From the NCBI GenBank assembly GCA_009885595.1, contig VFKJ01000521.1:1-5393 (forward strand): a stretch of DNA of 5,393 bases, read 5' to 3'. Each line of letters starts with the position of its first letter. Position 1 is the first letter of the stretch. Positions 1 through 5,209 of the stretch are shown here, one piece after another. Under the pieces are notes generated by a model. The model was not told the origin of the DNA. It did not search any database and saw only the letters and a list, made by a program, of their open reading frames with translations. The translations under genes and the position numbers were made by a program. Source of the DNA: Myxococcales bacterium. GTDB taxonomy: Bacteria > Myxococcota > Myxococcia > Myxococcales > Myxococcaceae.

Positions 1-675
1 CTCGAGCTCCAGGTGGCCGAGGGCGGTCTCCCTCCGGGCAATGGCGCGGGCGCGACCTCGGTGCGGCGCGGCACCCTGCCGCTGCTCATCGTCGCCGGCG
101 GTGGCGGCGGCGGCAGCGATGGGAACAGCGGCAACTCAGGCACCGGCGGACGCGGGGGCGCGGGCGGCGCGCTGGCGGGTCAGGCCGGACAGAACCTGAT
201 GGTGGGAATTCCTCCGTACTGCACCGGCGCGACCGGGGGACAGGGCGGGACCGCGAGCGCCGGAGGGCTGGGCGGCAGCGCGACCGGGACTTCACCCAAC
301 AAGTGCACGGGCCAGCCCGGCTCGATGGGCGCGGGCGGCAAGGCGAGCGGCGTGAACGGGACCTGCGACCTGGGCTCCGGCGCGGTCGGCTGGCAGCAGG
401 GCGGCGGCCAGGGCAATGGCGGCGGCGGGGCGGGCGGCTCGGGGTTCTTCGGCGGTGGCGGCGCGGGGTTCATCTGGACGTACTGCTCGGGCGGCGGTGG
501 TGGCGGCTCGAGCTTCGTCGTCGCGGGCGCGACCTCGGCGCTGCTCACTGGAGGAACTGATCAGTCGCAGGGCAACCCGTCGCAGAGCCTGGGCGCGGGG
601 GCCGGCGGGTTCGATGGCGTGGGTGGGCTGGGCAACGCCGGCGGCAAGAACGGCCGCATCGTCCTCACCTATTAA
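1..675 (+). CDS. Glycine-rich secreted/surface protein, C-terminal part (5' end outside window)
   Basis: The frame is open from base 1 (reads LELQVAEGG...) and ends at TAA 673-675. The GTG at 13 is therefore probably internal and the gene is cut by the window edge. From residue 1 at that GTG there are 220 residues, 81 of them glycine (about 37%). Hydrophobic beta-like segments (LPLLIVAG near residue 25, SGFFGGGG near 143, SSFVVAG near 166, GRIVLTY at the end) are separated by Gly-rich stretches. This pattern, with a terminal GNGRIVLTY-like strand, is typical of bacterial glycine-rich domains that resemble the glycine-rich region of ALK/LTK receptors and are thought to form polyglycine-II helix bundles. 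Four cysteines (CTGAT, CTGQ, CDLG, CSGG contexts) could form two disulfides, which fits an extracellular location. The signal peptide would lie outside the window. It converges on the hydrolase gene with one base between the stop codons. Function is unknown; a surface, adhesion or matrix role is inferred. Confidence 0.72.
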   Translation, partial: LELQVAEGGLPPGNGAGATSVRRGTLPLLIVAGGGGGGSDGNSGNSGTGGRGGAGGALAGQAGQNLMVGIPPYCTGATGGQGGTASAGGLGGSATGTSPNKCTGQPGSMGAGGKASGVNGTCDLGSGAVGWQQGGGQGNGGGGAGGSGFFGGGGAGFIWTYCSGGGGGGSSFVVAGATSALLTGGTDQSQGNPSQSLGAGAGGFDGVGGLGNAGGKNGRIVLTY

Positions 676-676
676 G

Positions 677-1657
677 TCACGGCCCTCCCTCTTCCCCGCG
701 GGGGAGAGGGTCGGGGAGAGGGCTGGCCAGGAACGTCTCGAGGGCGGCCGAAGTCGCCACCGCATCTTCTTCGTGCGGCACATGCCCGAGCGAGTCGAAC
801 CTGATCAGCACACTCCCGGGGATATCTGCCTTGAAGCGCTGCGCGTCCTCCGGAGGGATCAATCGATCCTTCCCTCCCCACAGGATCAGCGTGGGCATGC
901 TGAGGCGCTTCAACTTCGAGGTGTCCCCTTCCGCAGGCACCTGATCCATTCGCCTTCCCAGCGCCGCGCGGTTGCCCTCACGAAGCGTCAGCTCGAAGTA
1001 GCGATCGACCAGCTCCGGAGTGACCTTCGCTGGATCTCCGTACACATTCCTCACGCTGCGCTCGATCAACCCGCGGGGAAGCACGAACTCCGCCACTCTG
1101 CGCAGCCCCGGCGTCTGCGCGATGCGAAAGCCGAGCGGCACCGAGGTCGAGCTGCGCGGGTACCCGCCCGCGTCCACCAGCACGAGGCGCGCGACCGACT
1201 CGGGGTGTTGCACCGCGAACTCCCACGCGAGGCGGCCGCCGTACGAGTTGCCCACCAGCACGCAGCGCGACACCTGCAGCTTCTTCAGCAACTCGACGAG
1301 CAACGACAAGGTGCGCTCGAGCCTGGCGTCGCCGTCGGGCCAGGGGCCGGTGAGCCCGAAGCCCGGGAGGTCGAGCGTGATCACCCGGTGGTGATCCTCC
1401 AGGCGCGAGACCCAGCCCTGCCAGGTGTGCAGCGAGGCCGAGGTGCCGTGCAGCAGCACCAACGGCGTCGGATCATCGCGGGGTCCCACGTCACGCAGGT
1501 GAACTCGCAGCCCCTCGAGCTCGAGGAACTGCGACGGCGGCGGCGCCCACTTCGCGGTGAGCGTGTCGACCGGACGATCGGGTTCCCAGATGGAGGCGAC
1601 TCCGAGCCCCACCGCCACCACGAGCAGCGCTCCGAGGATCTTCTTCACGCGCTCCAC
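677..1657 (-). CDS. Membrane-anchored alpha/beta-hydrolase
   Basis: A serine hydrolase of the alpha/beta-hydrolase fold, about 326 residues, substrate unknown. The N-terminus (VERVKKILGALLVVAVGLGV) is a basic stretch followed by a hydrophobic helix at about residues 6-22, acting as a signal anchor or uncleaved signal peptide, so the enzyme probably faces the periplasm. The conserved elements appear in order: oxyanion strand LVLLHG (about 66-71) followed by TSASLHTW; LDLPGFG (about 95-101); nucleophile elbow GNSYGG with Ser138; acid loop WGGKDRLIP with Asp264; and GHVPHEED with His292. The triad is complete. The fold should end at ALETFLA (about 305-311). The last 15 residues (SPLPDPLPRGEEGGP) are encoded by an intergenic repeat and look acquired. 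The start is GTG at 1657 or GTG at 1648; the latter has GGAG only 3 nt upstream. No ATG is available in frame close by, and the longer frame up to 1954 runs antisense through phhB and is not credible. It is divergent from phhB. Esterase, lipase, epoxide hydrolase or C-C hydrolase are all possible activities. Confidence 0.88.
   Translation of the reverse strand: MERVKKILGALLVVAVGLGVASIWEPDRPVDTLTAKWAPPPSQFLELEGLRVHLRDVGPRDDPTPLVLLHGTSASLHTWQGWVSRLEDHHRVITLDLPGFGLTGPWPDGDARLERTLSLLVELLKKLQVSRCVLVGNSYGGRLAWEFAVQHPESVARLVLVDAGGYPRSSTSVPLGFRIAQTPGLRRVAEFVLPRGLIERSVRNVYGDPAKVTPELVDRYFELTLREGNRAALGRRMDQVPAEGDTSKLKRLSMPTLILWGGKDRLIPPEDAQRFKADIPGSVLIRFDSLGHVPHEEDAVATSAALETFLASPLPDPLPRGEEGGP
685..723 (-). 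repeat. GC-rich palindromic intergenic repeat, copy 1 (inverted)
   Basis: Read on the minus strand it matches copy 3 (2813-2851) at 36 of 39 positions, differing only at position 1 and positions 31-32. It has a leading CCCTCTCCCCGA block, then a hairpin built from CCCTC-T-CCCCC, a GC tip and the matching G-rich arm, ending in GAGGGAG. There is no T-tract, so it is not a standard intrinsic terminator, although it sits at a convergent junction where one would be expected. The whole copy lies within the last codons of the hydrolase frame. It resembles the REP-type palindromes scattered through many GC-rich proteobacterial genomes. Confidence 0.85.
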
Positions 1658-1671
1658 AAGAACATGGACTG

Positions 1672-1710
1672 CCCCTCTCCCCAACCTCCTGCCCTGTGGG
1701 CGAGAGGGAG
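1672..1710 (+). repeat. GC-rich palindromic intergenic repeat, copy 2 (diverged)
   Basis: It matches copy 3 at 31 of 39 positions. The differences do not destroy the hairpin: it re-forms in a shifted register with GCCC/GGGC around a TGT loop, an adjacent T-G wobble, one mismatch and an outer CCTC-like/GAGG arm. This copy lies between two divergent genes, so a terminator role is unlikely here. Its right end (AGAGGGAG, 1703-1710) resembles a Shine-Dalgarno sequence. Its left half on the other strand contains AGGAGG, but that is too far from the hydrolase GTG codons to serve as their ribosome binding site. Confidence 0.75.
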
Positions 1711-1720
1711 TTTGTAATAT
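1711..1720. promoter_or_regulatory. AT-rich island in divergent spacer, possible promoter element
   Basis: TTTGTAATAT is the only AT-rich stretch in the 72-bp spacer between the divergent hydrolase and phhB genes, so any sigma70-like -10 box must be here or inside repeat copy 2. TAATAT at 1715-1720 resembles a -10 box on the plus strand, and TATTAC is possible on the minus strand. No convincing -35 is present 16-18 bp upstream on the plus strand. If TAATAT were used, transcription would start almost at the phhB ATG, giving a near-leaderless mRNA. This is a guess from composition and position only. Confidence 0.25.
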
Positions 1721-1733
1721 GGCCAGCGCATGA
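1719..1733 (+). other. Possible 4-codon leader minicistron overlapping phhB start
   Basis: ATG GCC AGC GCA TGA encodes M-A-S-A. It lies 8 nt after the GGGAG end of repeat copy 2 (1706-1710), a good Shine-Dalgarno spacing. Its TGA overlaps the phhB ATG as ATGA (1730-1733). The phhB ATG itself has no Shine-Dalgarno nearby, since the same GGGAG is 19 nt away. Translation of the tiny frame could therefore deliver ribosomes to phhB. It is too short for coding statistics, and chance is a real alternative. Confidence 0.25.
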
Positions 1734-2029
1734 CGAAACGAGCCCCGCTGAGCGAAGCCGAGGTGCAGCAGTTCCTCGCCGCCCACAAGGAGTGGTCCGT
1801 CGAGCAGGGCGCGCTGGTGCGCACCTACGAGGCGCCCCACTTCCTCCGCGGCATCACCTTCGTGGAGCAGATCGCGAAGGTCGCCGAGGCCGCCGACCAC
1901 CACCCGGACATCGACATCCGCTGGCGGAAGGTGACCTTGCGCTTCATCACTCACGACGCGGGCGACAAGATCACCGCGCTCGATACCCGGCTCGCCGGCG
2001 AGTGTGACCTCGTGTTCGCCGCGCTCTGA
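1730..2029 (+). CDS. phhB: Pterin-4a-carbinolamine dehydratase (PCD/DCoH family)
   Basis: A 99-residue cytoplasmic enzyme that dehydrates 4a-hydroxytetrahydrobiopterin to quinonoid dihydropterin, recycling the cofactor used by aromatic amino acid hydroxylases such as phenylalanine hydroxylase. The family signature is present: ADHHPDIDI with His57, His58 and Pro59, then TH at 74-75, then ITALDTRLA. The His58-to-His75 spacing of 17 matches the catalytic histidine spacing of characterised PCDs. Length is normal for the family, and the N-terminal LSEAEVQQFLAAHKEWSV is the usual first helix plus strand. ATG 1730 gives the expected N-terminus but has no close Shine-Dalgarno. Its TGA overlaps the next ATG by one base (TGATG), so translation of the two genes is probably coupled. 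No phenylalanine hydroxylase gene is in the window, so the pterin user is unknown. PCD-like proteins without a hydroxylase partner exist in many bacteria. Confidence 0.93.
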   Translation: MTKRAPLSEAEVQQFLAAHKEWSVEQGALVRTYEAPHFLRGITFVEQIAKVAEAADHHPDIDIRWRKVTLRFITHDAGDKITALDTRLAGECDLVFAAL

Positions 2030-2805
2030 TGAACACCGTTCCTCCGGACTCGCTCACCTTCCCCGTCACCCTGCAACGCCACGCGTTCGGCCCGCGCCTG
2101 GTTCCCCATGCGGGAGACGTGTGGCGCGCCATGCAGGACGTGGTGGTCGATCAGTCGAGCTCCGTCGGGTGGACGCCCGAGCGCTACGTGCAGGCCAACA
2201 CGATGTTCGTGGTGCGCACCATGACCGTGCGCCACCACCGCGAGGTGCGAATCCAGGAGCCGCTGCTGGGTCGCACCTGGCCCTCGCGCGCGCGCAGGGA
2301 GATGCTCTTCACCCGGCAGGTGCGGCTGTTTAGCGGCGAAGAGTTGATCGCCGGCGCCACGCAGGAGTGGGCGTATCTGAGCCGCGATCTCCAGCCGACC
2401 CGCGCGAGCAAGGACCTCTTCGACGCGTTCAAGATGTCCGAGGGCTACCCCGAGATCGAGCTGCCTTCCTTCGTGGCGAACGGTGATCAGCCGCTGCACG
2501 TGTTCGACTTCACCGTCTGGCACGGGTGGATGGATCCACACGGCCACGCGAACCACGCGGCGTATGTCGATTATTGCGACGAGGGCGTGGCGCGGGTCGT
2601 CGCGGAGGAAGGCGGAGATCCCCAGCGCCTCGTGCCCGTGGCGGAGACGGTGCACTTCCGCGCGGCCGTCGGTGCCGGCGAGTTGATCACCGTGGAGACC
2701 ACCCTCGCAGGGCACGTGCAGGGCGCGCGGGTGTTCAAGCACCGGGTGCTGTCGGGCGAGAAGGTGTGCGCGACTGCGACCACCGTGCGCGCGTTGGTGG
2801 ACTGA
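2029..2805 (+). CDS. Tandem-hotdog acyl-ACP/acyl-CoA thioesterase-like protein
   Basis: 258 residues, best explained as two fused hotdog domains as in the FatA/FatB-type acyl-ACP thioesterases. Such enzymes hydrolyse the thioester of acyl-ACP or acyl-CoA to release free acid. Hotdog 1 spans about residues 12-125, with a central helix near 30-55, then VVRTMTVRHHREVRI, a LGRTWPS turn, and ELIAGATQEWAYLSRDLQPTR. Hotdog 2 spans about 155-255 and carries the active-site pattern of the 4-hydroxybenzoyl-CoA thioesterase/acyl-ACP thioesterase superfamily, MDPHGHANHAAYVDYCDEG, with Asp169, His173, Asn175 and Tyr179. The ATG overlaps the phhB stop and has no Shine-Dalgarno of its own, so it is probably translated by coupling. 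No signal peptide or membrane segment is seen; it should be cytosolic. Repeat copy 3 begins 8 bp past its stop. Substrate and chain length cannot be read from sequence. Confidence 0.8.
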   Translation: MNTVPPDSLTFPVTLQRHAFGPRLVPHAGDVWRAMQDVVVDQSSSVGWTPERYVQANTMFVVRTMTVRHHREVRIQEPLLGRTWPSRARREMLFTRQVRLFSGEELIAGATQEWAYLSRDLQPTRASKDLFDAFKMSEGYPEIELPSFVANGDQPLHVFDFTVWHGWMDPHGHANHAAYVDYCDEGVARVVAEEGGDPQRLVPVAETVHFRAAVGAGELITVETTLAGHVQGARVFKHRVLSGEKVCATATTVRALVD

Positions 2806-2812
2806 GGTTCTT

Positions 2813-2851
2813 CCCCTCTCCCCGACCCTCTCCCCCGCGGGGGCGAGGGAG
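2813..2851 (+). repeat. GC-rich palindromic intergenic repeat, copy 3 (best-formed)
   Basis: The cleanest copy. After a CCCCTCTCCCCGA lead comes a 24-bp imperfect palindrome: CCCTC, a T/C mismatch, CCCCC, a GC tip, GGGGG, GAGGG (positions 2826-2849). It sits 8 bp after the thioesterase stop and 53 bp before the chemoreceptor ATG. It could damp read-through or protect the upstream mRNA 3' end, but there is no following T-run. Its GAGGGAG end lies 6 nt before an ATG at 2858 that opens only an out-of-frame shadow reading frame. Confidence 0.85.
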
Positions 2852-2904
2852 ATCGTGATGAGAACTTGTATGGGCGCTGACAGGGGGCGAGGCTTGGGTC
2901 CCCC

Positions 2905-4230
2905 ATGCGCCGCTCCAGTGAAGACACCGGCTTCCGTCGGTCCCCCGGGGACGTCTCCCGCCCCGCCGTCGAGTCGCGCCGCTCGATGTCCCTGCACTTC
3001 AAGATCCTCGTCGGCTACGTCGCGCTCGCCGCCGCCATCGTGGGCGTCTTCTACGTGGGCCAGGCGTGGGACTGGTCGCTCAAGATCAGCGCCGCCTTCG
3101 GCGTCACCCTGGTGCTCGCCATCATGCTGCCCACCCTGCTCATCCGCGTCGAGCGGGTGAAGGTGCTCTCGCGCACCGCCCTGGAGATCTCCTCGGGTGA
3201 CATCAGCCGCGGCGTCGCCATCGCCGACTCGTCCATCCGCGACGACCTCGACGAGCTCGCCGTCGCCATCGCCATGATGCAGGACAACCTGCGCGAGCTG
3301 GTGTCCTCCATTCAGCACACCGCCGAGTCGGTCGCCGATTCCGCCACCGCCCTCGAGGGGAACGCCGCCGGCGTCGATACCCGCGCCGCCCAGGTGGGCG
3401 AGTCGATGAAGCGCATCGCCCAGGGCGCCGAGGTGCAGAGCTCGCTGGTCACCAAGGCCTCGCGCTCCATCACCGACATGGCCGCCGCGCTCCAGCGCAC
3501 CACCGCCGCGGCCGAGGAGTCGACCAAGGCCACCGCCGCCACCTCGGCCGCCGCGCTCGAGGGCAGCACCGCCGCCAGGCTCGCCTCGGAGAAGCTGCGC
3601 AAGGTGTTCAGCCGGGTGGAATCAGCCAGCCAGGAGGTCTTCAAGTTCGGTGAGAAGACCCAGGAGATCAGCAAGATCGTCGACGCCATCACCAGCGTCG
3701 CCGCGCAGACCAACCTGCTCGCCCTCAACGCCACCATCGAGGCCGCGCGCGCCGGTGAGTATGGCCGCGGCTTCGCGGTGGTCGCCGATGAGGTGCGCAA
3801 GCTCGCCGAGTCCGCGGGGAAGTCGGCCGAGGCCATCTCCCGCCTCGCGCGCGACATCTCGCAGCAGTCCACGCACGTGCTCGGCGCGATGAAGGAGGGC
3901 ATCGAAGAGCTCGCCCAGTCGCGCGAAGACGTCACCACCATCGTGCGCAGCATGGGTCACATCAGCGACTCGGTGCGCAGCGGCGTGGAGAAGGTCGCCC
4001 AGATTCACGCCTCGGCCCGCGAGCAGCAGCAGGGCAGCGAGGCGATGGTGCAGGCGGTCAACGAGATCTCCGAGGTCGCGCGCACCAACCTGCAGGCCAC
4101 CGAGGCGGTCAAGCGCGTCATCGAGGAGCAGACCACCGCGGTGCGCCAGATGAAGAACGCCACCGAGGAGCTCACCAACCTCTCGCTGCAGCTGCAGTCG
4201 GTCATCCGGCGCTTCCGCGTCGGCTCATGA
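2905..4230 (+). CDS. Methyl-accepting chemotaxis protein without a periplasmic sensor domain
   Basis: A 441-residue chemoreceptor that would signal to a CheA-CheW array. A polar Arg/Ser-rich N-terminus (1-28) is followed by TM1 (about 33-51), a loop of roughly five residues (QAWDW), TM2 (about 59-80), and a HAMP-like segment (about 81-133: RVERVKVLSRTALEISSGDI... DDLDELAVAIAMMQDNL). A long Ala/Ser/Glu-rich coiled coil follows. The hairpin tip at about 254-302 carries the highly conserved QTNLLALNATIEAARAGE, then GRGFAVVADEVRKLAE. The returning helix has a typical REQQQGSEAMVQAVNEI methylation-type region near 372-388. The C-terminus (IRRFRVGS) lacks an NWETF-like CheR/CheB tether. ATG 2905 has only a weak GAGG 12 nt upstream. 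ATG 2986 (Met28, MSLHFKIL) is a plausible alternative, but the intervening codons have coding-like high GC3. The unknown exported gene follows after 21 bp, probably in the same transcript. No che genes are visible. With almost no periplasmic part it may sense membrane state or cytoplasmic cues; this is inference. Confidence 0.93.
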   Translation: MRRSSEDTGFRRSPGDVSRPAVESRRSMSLHFKILVGYVALAAAIVGVFYVGQAWDWSLKISAAFGVTLVLAIMLPTLLIRVERVKVLSRTALEISSGDISRGVAIADSSIRDDLDELAVAIAMMQDNLRELVSSIQHTAESVADSATALEGNAAGVDTRAAQVGESMKRIAQGAEVQSSLVTKASRSITDMAAALQRTTAAAEESTKATAATSAAALEGSTAARLASEKLRKVFSRVESASQEVFKFGEKTQEISKIVDAITSVAAQTNLLALNATIEAARAGEYGRGFAVVADEVRKLAESAGKSAEAISRLARDISQQSTHVLGAMKEGIEELAQSREDVTTIVRSMGHISDSVRSGVEKVAQIHASAREQQQGSEAMVQAVNEISEVARTNLQATEAVKRVIEEQTTAVRQMKNATEELTNLSLQLQSVIRRFRVGS

Positions 4231-4240
4231 ATTTGTCGGG

Positions 4241-4247
4241 GGAGGGG
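4241..4247 (+). promoter_or_regulatory. Strong ribosome binding site deciding the start at 4252
   Basis: GGAGGGG within a run GTCGGGGGAGGGGAAGA precedes ATG 4252 with GGAGG six nt from the start codon. This favours 4252 over ATG 4227, which overlaps the chemoreceptor stop as ATGA but opens a different frame. Confidence 0.7.
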
Positions 4248-4251
4248 AAGA

Positions 4252-5202
4252 ATGTCTTCACTGCTGCTGATCACCGTGCTCGCCGCGGCGCCGGTTCACG
4301 TCATCGCGGTGCACGGCCCTCAGAGCGAGAAGGCGCTCGCGAAGCTGACCGCGATGCCCAACGTCACCGTCGTCGACGCGAGCGCGCTGCACGAGTACCT
4401 GCTCCGCCCCGCCGCCCTGCTCCCCATGCAGGACTTCGAGGGCTTCACCATGCCGCCCATCCCCGGGTGGCCCCACGAGCTCGACGACACCTGGAAGAAG
4501 GCGGTCGCTGCCTGCCATGACCTCGCCGGTGATCCACCCTGGCGAGAGCTGGGCACCGCGATGGCCTGCGCGAACCGGCTCTCGGTCTTCCTCTGGCAGC
4601 AGTTCGCCGCGCAGCAGAAGGCCGCCCGGGTGTTCGAGATCGACGTGAGCGTCGACGAGAAGAAGAGCAAGGCGCGCGTGAGTGGCACGACCTGGGCGCC
4701 CAGCTCGAGAGATCAGGTCGCCCTCGACGAGGGCGGCACCCTCGCGCAGCTGGATCAGACGACCGAGCGCGTGCTCACCGCGTTGATCGACAAGAAGGGC
4801 GCCACCTCGGCGCGCAACATCGTCCCCGAGCTCGCGTCCTCTTTTCTCGGCGACCCCTTCTCGCGTGACACCAAGGTGAGCTCGCCCGTCACGTTCAAGA
4901 AGACCTGCCCCGCGCTCCCAGCTCAGCTCACCGTCACGCCCGCAGGTCCGCTGGCCGACTCGATCGTCGCGCGGTGGAAGCCGGAGGGCGCGAAGGGACC
5001 GGCACAACCCTGCAAGCTCAGCTTCTCGGAGCACAGCGAGGAGGGCATGGCAGGGCCGGTGGTGGTCGTCGGCACCCTGCTGACCTGCAGCTCGACCATC
5101 GTGTCAGCTGAGGTGGCGAGGTCTCCGTTGCTCGAGCGCAGCGGCGTCGACCTCGTCTCCGAGAGGCTGGTGCTGGGCCTGGCCACCAAGCTCTGCAAGT
5201 AG
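4252..5202 (+). CDS. Exported six-cysteine protein of unknown function
   Basis: I do not recognise this 316-residue protein. Residues 1-13 (MSSLLLITVLAAA) look like a short signal peptide with possible cleavage after AAA, although it lacks the usual N-terminal Lys/Arg. A hydrophobic strand VHVIAV (15-20) follows directly. The alternation of AVHGPQSEKALAKLTAMPNVTVVDASALHEYLL suggests a beta-alpha-beta start, with a helix bearing QSEKALAKL and a strand VTVVDA. The middle (75-125) is Trp/Ala-rich helix-like sequence, and 126-150 reads as beta (VFEIDVSVDEKKSKARVSGTTW). Six cysteines at 88, 106, 219, 254, 279 and 315 could form three disulfides, consistent with export. No catalytic motif, lipobox or second membrane span is visible. 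It starts 21 bp after the chemoreceptor with a strong ribosome binding site, so it may be co-transcribed and could act with it at the envelope; that link is inference from position only. Confidence 0.82.
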   Translation: MSSLLLITVLAAAPVHVIAVHGPQSEKALAKLTAMPNVTVVDASALHEYLLRPAALLPMQDFEGFTMPPIPGWPHELDDTWKKAVAACHDLAGDPPWRELGTAMACANRLSVFLWQQFAAQQKAARVFEIDVSVDEKKSKARVSGTTWAPSSRDQVALDEGGTLAQLDQTTERVLTALIDKKGATSARNIVPELASSFLGDPFSRDTKVSSPVTFKKTCPALPAQLTVTPAGPLADSIVARWKPEGAKGPAQPCKLSFSEHSEEGMAGPVVVVGTLLTCSSTIVSAEVARSPLLERSGVDLVSERLVLGLATKLCK

Positions 5203-5209
5203 ACTGAGT

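Noticed and set aside
180..548. Proline-rich minus-strand frame
   Set aside because: Simply the complement of glycine codons in the glycine-rich gene.
416..1717. 433-codon open frame on the plus strand
   Set aside because: Antisense to the hydrolase, which has a complete catalytic triad. It crosses a gene end and a repeat and is Arg/His/Ala-rich without recognisable motifs.
1658..1954. N-terminal extension of the hydrolase frame up to 1954
   Set aside because: It would be antisense to phhB, whose active-site residues are intact. The membrane anchor beginning at 1657/1648 is a natural N-terminus.
2855..3160. Plus-strand frame with an ideal ribosome binding site from repeat copy 3 (ATG 2858)
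   Set aside because: Out of frame with the chemoreceptor, Ser/Pro/Arg/Cys-rich, and overlaps its membrane and HAMP region. The Shine-Dalgarno match is a by-product of the repeat's GAGGGAG end.
1951..3318. 455-codon open frame on the minus strand
   Set aside because: It runs antisense across the thioesterase and into the chemoreceptor, has a His/Arg/Gly-rich composition typical of the mirror frame of GC-rich genes, and shows no domain motif.
4227..4520. ATG overlapping the chemoreceptor stop (ATGA), 97 codons
   Set aside because: In a different frame from the exported protein, with Arg/Ala-rich mirror-like composition; the strong Shine-Dalgarno is placed for ATG 4252.
4258..5034. 258-codon minus-strand frame opposite the exported protein
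   Set aside because: Arg/Leu/Gly/His-rich mirror-frame composition; the plus-strand gene has a strong ribosome binding site and a signal-peptide-like start.
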